A stretch of 64,000 nt of DNA from an uncultured Prevotellaceae bacterium. GTDB taxonomy: Bacteria > Bacteroidota > Bacteroidia > Bacteroidales > Bacteroidaceae. Shown piece after piece: positions 60,141-64,000 of this stretch. The first letter of the stretch is position 1. Every line of letters begins with the position of its first letter. The notes beneath the pieces are model-generated. The model made no database searches. It worked only from the letters and a program-made list of their open reading frames with translations, and was not told the DNA's origin. Location of the stretch: positions 62,001-126,000 of the forward strand of contig OMXS01000006.1 of assembly GCA_900315095.1 (NCBI GenBank), read 5' to 3'. Position numbers and translations under genes: made by a program.

Positions 60141-60197
60141 GACCATTAAAAACGCAACAAAATTACTAATATTTTTTCTTGTTACAAAATAATTCGT

Positions 60198-60205
60198 TAC
60201 TTTTG
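60198..60205 (+). promoter_or_regulatory. -7 promoter element for the solute-binding lipoprotein
   Basis: TACTTTTG, a perfect TAnnTTTG match, about 100 bp before the ATG at 60305, leaving a leader of roughly 90 nt. The nearest TTG lies only 16 bp upstream, so the -33 element is uncertain. Confidence 0.45.
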
Positions 60206-60269
60206 CACCACTTAAGGCGGCTAATATCGCTAATAATTATAATGAGCGAAGGGTGACTCCAAAGACTTA

Positions 60270-60308
60270 ATGCATGAGGGGCTGCCCTTTTTTGACTTTT
60301 CACTATGA
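60270..60308 (+). CDS. Possible 12-residue leader peptide overlapping the next start
   Basis: ATG at 60270 opens a 12-codon frame (MHEGLPFFDFSL) whose TGA overlaps the ATG of the lipoprotein gene (ATGA, 60305-60308). Such overlap can couple translation. The frame is very short and may be chance. Confidence 0.2.
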   Translation: MHEGLPFFDFSL

Positions 60309-61216
60309 AGAAAATAGTTCTTGTGATGCTTTCCGCGATGCTCCTTGTGGGGTGCGGACAGAGTTATGAAGAGGCGAAGGAACAATCGGCTCGCGAACGT
60401 GCCATGCAGCAAAAGAAGGAGGCAGAGGCCCTGAAAGTGGGTGTGCTGCCCACTATCGACTGTCTGCCGATGTTTATTATAAAGGAACGTGAGTGGATAG
60501 ATACCGCCAAGGCTGACGTGCGGTTTAAAGACATCGAGTCGCATATAGCGGCAGACGACGCGCTGAGGAAGGGCGTTATAGAAGGCTCGGTGACCGATAT
60601 TGTAAGGGCAGAGCGCATGAAACGCCAAGGCGTGGCGCTCACTTACGTTGCCTCAACGCCGCTCTCGTGGCAGTTTATCACCAACAAGAAAGCGCGTATC
60701 AAGGAACTCAAACAGCTCACGGACAAGATGATAGCTATGAGCAGATTCTCAGCAACGGCCATGTTGGCTGATATGGCGGTGGACAGTTCAAAGTTGAAGT
60801 CGGAGTATGTGTTCCGTGTGCAGGTGAACAACCCGCAAATAAGACTGAAGATGCTCATCAACAACGAGATGGATGCTGCTCTTCTGCCTGAGCCGCAGGC
60901 AACAACGGCTCGTATTGCGGGCAATCCTGTGCTGATGGATGCTAAGAACAGAGACCTTAGAATGGGCGCAATAGTCTTTACTGACAAGGCGATGAACGAC
61001 TCTAGAAGGAGGTCTCAGATAGACGCTTTCATTAAAGCGTACAATCAAGCATGCGACTCCATAAACCATTATGGCATAGCGAATTATGCGGGAATAATAA
61101 AGAAATACATGGATGTGGACAGTAAAACTGTCCGCTCTATTCCAAAGATAAAGTTTGAGCATGCCGCAAGACCTCGCGAGAAGGACATAGCGAAGGCTAA
61201 CAGCTGGCTGAGATAA
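60305..61216 (+). CDS. Periplasmic solute-binding lipoprotein (type 2, NMT1/SsuA-like)
   Basis: Predicted lipoprotein of 303 residues, lipobox LVGC with Cys17, a charged linker (~18-42, AKEQSARERAMQQKKEAEAL) and a type 2 periplasmic-binding fold. ALKVGVLPTIDCLPMFIIKE and MLINNEMDAALLPEPQATTA resemble substrate-binding proteins of nitrate/sulfonate/thiamine-precursor ABC transporters. No permease or ATPase gene is adjacent, so it may be an orphan receptor. A TPR protein follows after 30 bp. Confidence 0.78.
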   Translation: MKKIVLVMLSAMLLVGCGQSYEEAKEQSARERAMQQKKEAEALKVGVLPTIDCLPMFIIKEREWIDTAKADVRFKDIESHIAADDALRKGVIEGSVTDIVRAERMKRQGVALTYVASTPLSWQFITNKKARIKELKQLTDKMIAMSRFSATAMLADMAVDSSKLKSEYVFRVQVNNPQIRLKMLINNEMDAALLPEPQATTARIAGNPVLMDAKNRDLRMGAIVFTDKAMNDSRRRSQIDAFIKAYNQACDSINHYGIANYAGIIKKYMDVDSKTVRSIPKIKFEHAARPREKDIAKANSWLR

Positions 61217-61246
61217 GCGCTAATAACCCACAATAATATTATAAGA

Positions 61247-63475
61247 ATGGAAGTGATGGAGCAAGATATCTTGAATAACACATTGAAGGAGATTGCTGAT
61301 GGTCATGTGTATGTGGCCATCTGCAATATGCGCAATTATGCGATGCACAATAGCATAGGCAAGTGGCGCGACGAACTTGAGAGTCTCACAAGCGACTATG
61401 AACTGATGATGGATTATCTCGGAAGGGGAATCGTCGACCCTGATCGTGAGAAGATACACCATAGAATAAGTGCAAGGCTCGAGAGATGTGTGCGCAACAT
61501 CATGCTCCATAACAAGACCCAGATATCTCCTTTCTATCAAGAGGCAGCACGAAAGGGTGGCGACGTGGTGCTCGAGATAGAGCAACTGAAAGCGGAACTC
61601 GAGGGTTTCGTAAGCGAGCAGGCTATGCTTGGACTTCTTTCTGATGAGGAAAGAACCGCTAAAAGCAGGGAAATCTACTCCCGACATGTTGGTCAGATGT
61701 CTGTTTTCTTCCATAGAGTTATTGTGTCGCCACAATGGAACTCTAGCATGAGAAGTCAGATGACGGAACTCCTATCGTCGCCGACCATCGACTCTTTCGA
61801 TGCACAAGTGCTTGTAAGCGCAATCACCATATCCACTCTTAACCATCCTGATGAGCAGAAGACTCTGACTCTTGTAAGTGTCTATCGCGATGCAACAGAC
61901 ATGAATATACGCCAGAGGGCGCTTGTGGGATGGGTGTTCGCCTCAGCAATGGGCGATAAGACACTCGACGAAATCGCGTCTTTGTGCGATGACGAGGATG
62001 TGGCGCGTGAGGTGGCGGACATGCAGAAGCAGGTGATGTTCTGCCTAAGTGCCGACAAAGACAACCAGACGATACATAAAGAAATCATCCCCGAACTGAT
62101 GAAGAACCAAGACCTGAACATCACGAGGTTTGGAATCACCGAGAAGGAGGATGACAAGATGGAGGACATTCTGAATCCTAACGCCGCTGACGAGCGCATG
62201 GAGAAACTGGAAAGCACCATGAACCGTATGGAGAAGATGCAGAAAGAGGGCTCGGACATCTATTTCGGCGGTTTCTCACAGATGAAGCGGTTCACGTTCT
62301 TCAACGATATGGCCAACTGGTTCTGGCCTTTCTTTATGGAGCATCCAGGCATTCAGGATGTGTTAGACAAGGTAGGCAATGCCGAATTCTTAAAGAACAT
62401 GCTGACCTACGGTCCTTTCTGCGAAAGCGATAAATACTCTTTCATCATCACTATGAAGACAGTCTTCGAGCGGTTGCCTGCCAGCATGCGCGAGATGATG
62501 CAGAGTGGATATGACATTGGGCCTGTTGTGTCTGATGCTGACCGTAACTCTGGCGCTTACATCCGTCGCAAGTATCTGCAGGATATCTACCGTTTCTATC
62601 GTCTTAACTTCCACAAGAACGAACTGAGAAATCCTTTCTTGGACGAGAGATACTATCTTTTCGTTGTCAATAAAGCATTCTGTGGCACTAAGGTATGCGA
62701 CAAACTGACGGAACTTGCGTGGTTCATGCATAAGAGACAGATGAATAATTGCTTCGCCGCAATAGCCAAGACGATTATCAGTTCGACAAAAGACGAACTC
62801 GATATGGATTACGTTCACATCGCCTCTTTTTATTTCTTTGAATATAAAAAAGATGTGGAGAAGGCTTATTCTGTTTTAATAAAGCCGTGGGAGGATGGTC
62901 TGCTTAACGATGATGTGACAGGACTTAAAATGCTTGGGCGCGTTTCGCTGGTGAAGAAAGACTACGAAATGGCGTGCGATTGCTATAGACGACTGCAGGA
63001 GATTAATCCTGACAACAGCAATTATGCGCTCAACTATTGTGTCACATTAATGAAACTGGCACGCTATCACGATGCTTGCGAGATTCTTTATCGCCTTGAC
63101 TACGAGCATCCATCTGTCAATACAACGCGTGCTCTTGCATGGGCGTTGATGGGTGAGGGCAAGAAAGAGCAGGCAGACGCATTATACCAGAAACTCCTGT
63201 TGCAGGAAACTACGGCACCAGAGGATTTCCTCAATGCTGCCTATTGCCAATGGTTTATGGGTAATGTGCGTAATGCCGTGCAGTATTTCTCCGACTACAG
63301 AGACTCGCTGGGCAAGAAGCCTTTGGCATCCGACTGGCTCTCTAAGGAGTTTGAGAACGATATCCAGATGCTTGAAGCCAACGGAATAAAGTCTGTTGAC
63401 ATGATGCTGATGGCTGATATAGTGGAGAAGAACATTAAAGGAACGGGCTCAGAAGATGGGCAAACCATCCTTTGA
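61247..63475 (+). CDS. Large cytosolic TPR protein
   Basis: Protein of 742 residues, mostly helical, with no signal peptide. The C-terminal third has tetratricopeptide repeats (e.g. LLNDDVTGLKMLGRVSLVKK, DYEMACDCYRRLQEINPDNS, YALNYCVTLMKLARYHDACE). The first two thirds are helical and show no domain I can name; the middle holds DERMEKLESTMNRMEKMQKE, a likely coiled coil. Probably a scaffold protein; partners are unknown. Its 3' end overlaps the convergent cardiolipin synthase gene by 41 bp. ATG at 61247 was chosen; the ATG three codons later is possible. Confidence 0.78.
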   Translation: MEVMEQDILNNTLKEIADGHVYVAICNMRNYAMHNSIGKWRDELESLTSDYELMMDYLGRGIVDPDREKIHHRISARLERCVRNIMLHNKTQISPFYQEAARKGGDVVLEIEQLKAELEGFVSEQAMLGLLSDEERTAKSREIYSRHVGQMSVFFHRVIVSPQWNSSMRSQMTELLSSPTIDSFDAQVLVSAITISTLNHPDEQKTLTLVSVYRDATDMNIRQRALVGWVFASAMGDKTLDEIASLCDDEDVAREVADMQKQVMFCLSADKDNQTIHKEIIPELMKNQDLNITRFGITEKEDDKMEDILNPNAADERMEKLESTMNRMEKMQKEGSDIYFGGFSQMKRFTFFNDMANWFWPFFMEHPGIQDVLDKVGNAEFLKNMLTYGPFCESDKYSFIITMKTVFERLPASMREMMQSGYDIGPVVSDADRNSGAYIRRKYLQDIYRFYRLNFHKNELRNPFLDERYYLFVVNKAFCGTKVCDKLTELAWFMHKRQMNNCFAAIAKTIISSTKDELDMDYVHIASFYFFEYKKDVEKAYSVLIKPWEDGLLNDDVTGLKMLGRVSLVKKDYEMACDCYRRLQEINPDNSNYALNYCVTLMKLARYHDACEILYRLDYEHPSVNTTRALAWALMGEGKKEQADALYQKLLLQETTAPEDFLNAAYCQWFMGNVRNAVQYFSDYRDSLGKKPLASDWLSKEFENDIQMLEANGIKSVDMMLMADIVEKNIKGTGSEDGQTIL

Positions 63476-64000
63476 ACTTCTGCCAGGGTGTTCGCCACTC
63501 GTCCCATTTCTCCTCTGTAAGTTTAAATGAGTGCTGTTTGTCTCGCTCGAACATGTCGTTGAGCTCGCGAGTAGTGCAGGGGTCAACGATAACAGCATTC
63601 TCCTCATAGTCGTTTCTCAGACTTCTGGCATCGAGGTTGGCGCTTCCTACGGTACAAACTTGACCGTCTACCATTATTATCTTTGTGTGGTGGAAGCCGT
63701 TCTTATAAATCCACACATGGGCCCCACGCTTCATCAGTTTGTGCATGTTGCGGAAACTGCAGTCGGGTGTCAACGGTATATCGCTGTTGGCGGCTATCAT
63801 CAGTTCCACCTTAACACCTCTTTTTATAGCATTCTTCAGCGCTTTGCTGATGCATGGTATAAGAGTGAAGTAGGGGTTGATGAGTTTTATGCTGTCTTTG
63901 GCATTGTCTATGGCGCTCTTGTAGAACTGTCTCATCACCTTTGGTGACCTCTGAGGCTCACGGTTCACGATGCCCACCATCTTCTTTCCTGCCGTATAAG
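63435..64000 (-). CDS. cls: Cardiolipin synthase, C-terminal part (5' end outside window)
   Basis: Last ~188 residues of a phospholipase-D family enzyme that joins two phosphatidylglycerols to make cardiolipin at the inner membrane. The second HKD motif is seen as HHTKIIMVDG followed by VGSANLDARS, with the later NYEENAVI-type region present as NDYEENAVIV. The frame is open to the window edge, so the N-terminal membrane helices and first HKD motif lie outside. The end (WFAHLLSPFL) overlaps the TPR gene tail-to-tail. Confidence 0.92.
   Translation of the reverse strand, partial: YTAGKKMVGIVNREPQRSPKVMRQFYKSAIDNAKDSIKLINPYFTLIPCISKALKNAIKRGVKVELMIAANSDIPLTPDCSFRNMHKLMKRGAHVWIYKNGFHHTKIIMVDGQVCTVGSANLDARSLRNDYEENAVIVDPCTTRELNDMFERDKQHSFKLTEEKWDEWRTPWQKFKGWFAHLLSPFL

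Overview
The window looks like a chromosome segment of a Bacteroidales bacterium, most probably Prevotella or a close relative. Supporting this: promoters of the Bacteroidetes type (TTTG or TTG, 19-21 bp, then TAnnTTTG) occur before many genes and most starts lack a Shine-Dalgarno sequence. The gene content also fits: Na+-NQR, a methylmalonyl-CoA decarboxylase cluster, DUF4270 and DUF4836 lipoproteins, a TonB receptor with its own sigma/anti-sigma pair, a type IX secretion C-terminal domain, and the block sppA-lpxK-punA-thiL. No rRNA, tRNA or CRISPR array was found by eye.

Layout. 1-1.7 kb: end of the ATP synthase operon (atpA, atpG). 1.7-5.6 kb: a 42-residue protein, a DUF4270 lipoprotein and a short glycogen-synthase-like protein on the minus strand, facing panC-panD. 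5.7-8.3 kb: mce-mmdA-(broken small gene)-mmdC, the propionate-forming methylmalonyl-CoA module. 8.7-15.6 kb: a TonB-dependent receptor and TamB. 15.8-21.5 kb: the complete nqrABCDEF operon. 21.6-24.4 kb: a secreted alpha/beta hydrolase and a COG2509 flavoprotein. 24.5-28.3 kb: ECF sigma, short anti-sigma and an outer-membrane barrel with an STN-like domain. 28.5-32.1 kb: D-Ala-D-Ala dipeptidase, PIG-L deacetylase and GH20 hexosaminidase. 32.1-37.5 kb: an accessory island with an AT-rich mcrBC restriction system, flanked by repeat-rich DNA. 37.5-43.8 kb: nucleoside-type transporter, BFN nuclease, rsmE, a DUF4836-ABC-permease set and a cupin. 43.9-52.7 kb: valS, mazG, rnz, an L,D-transpeptidase and a second ECF sigma module. 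52.7-57.6 kb: sppA-lpxK-punA-thiL on the minus strand. 57.7-64 kb: SDR, radA, a solute-binding lipoprotein, a TPR protein and a cardiolipin synthase fragment.

Function. The energy genes form a sodium/proton theme: Na+-NQR oxidises NADH and pumps Na+, ATP synthase uses the ion gradient, and the methylmalonyl-CoA module belongs to succinate-to-propionate fermentation. Much of the rest serves the envelope: TamB, TonB receptors, LpxK, SppA, L,D-transpeptidase and cell-wall hydrolases.

The most unusual material is non-coding or at gene edges. There are three arrays of a degenerate 22-23 bp repeat; a hairpin-plus-promoter element found as tandem copies before one gene and singly before another; and two AT-rich cores bounded by inverted iteron-like repeats beside mcrBC. 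Simple-repeat tracts interrupt several conserved proteins in frame, lpxK and punA share 116 bp of dual coding sequence, and a PIG-L deacetylase seems to have lost a fused NagB domain.
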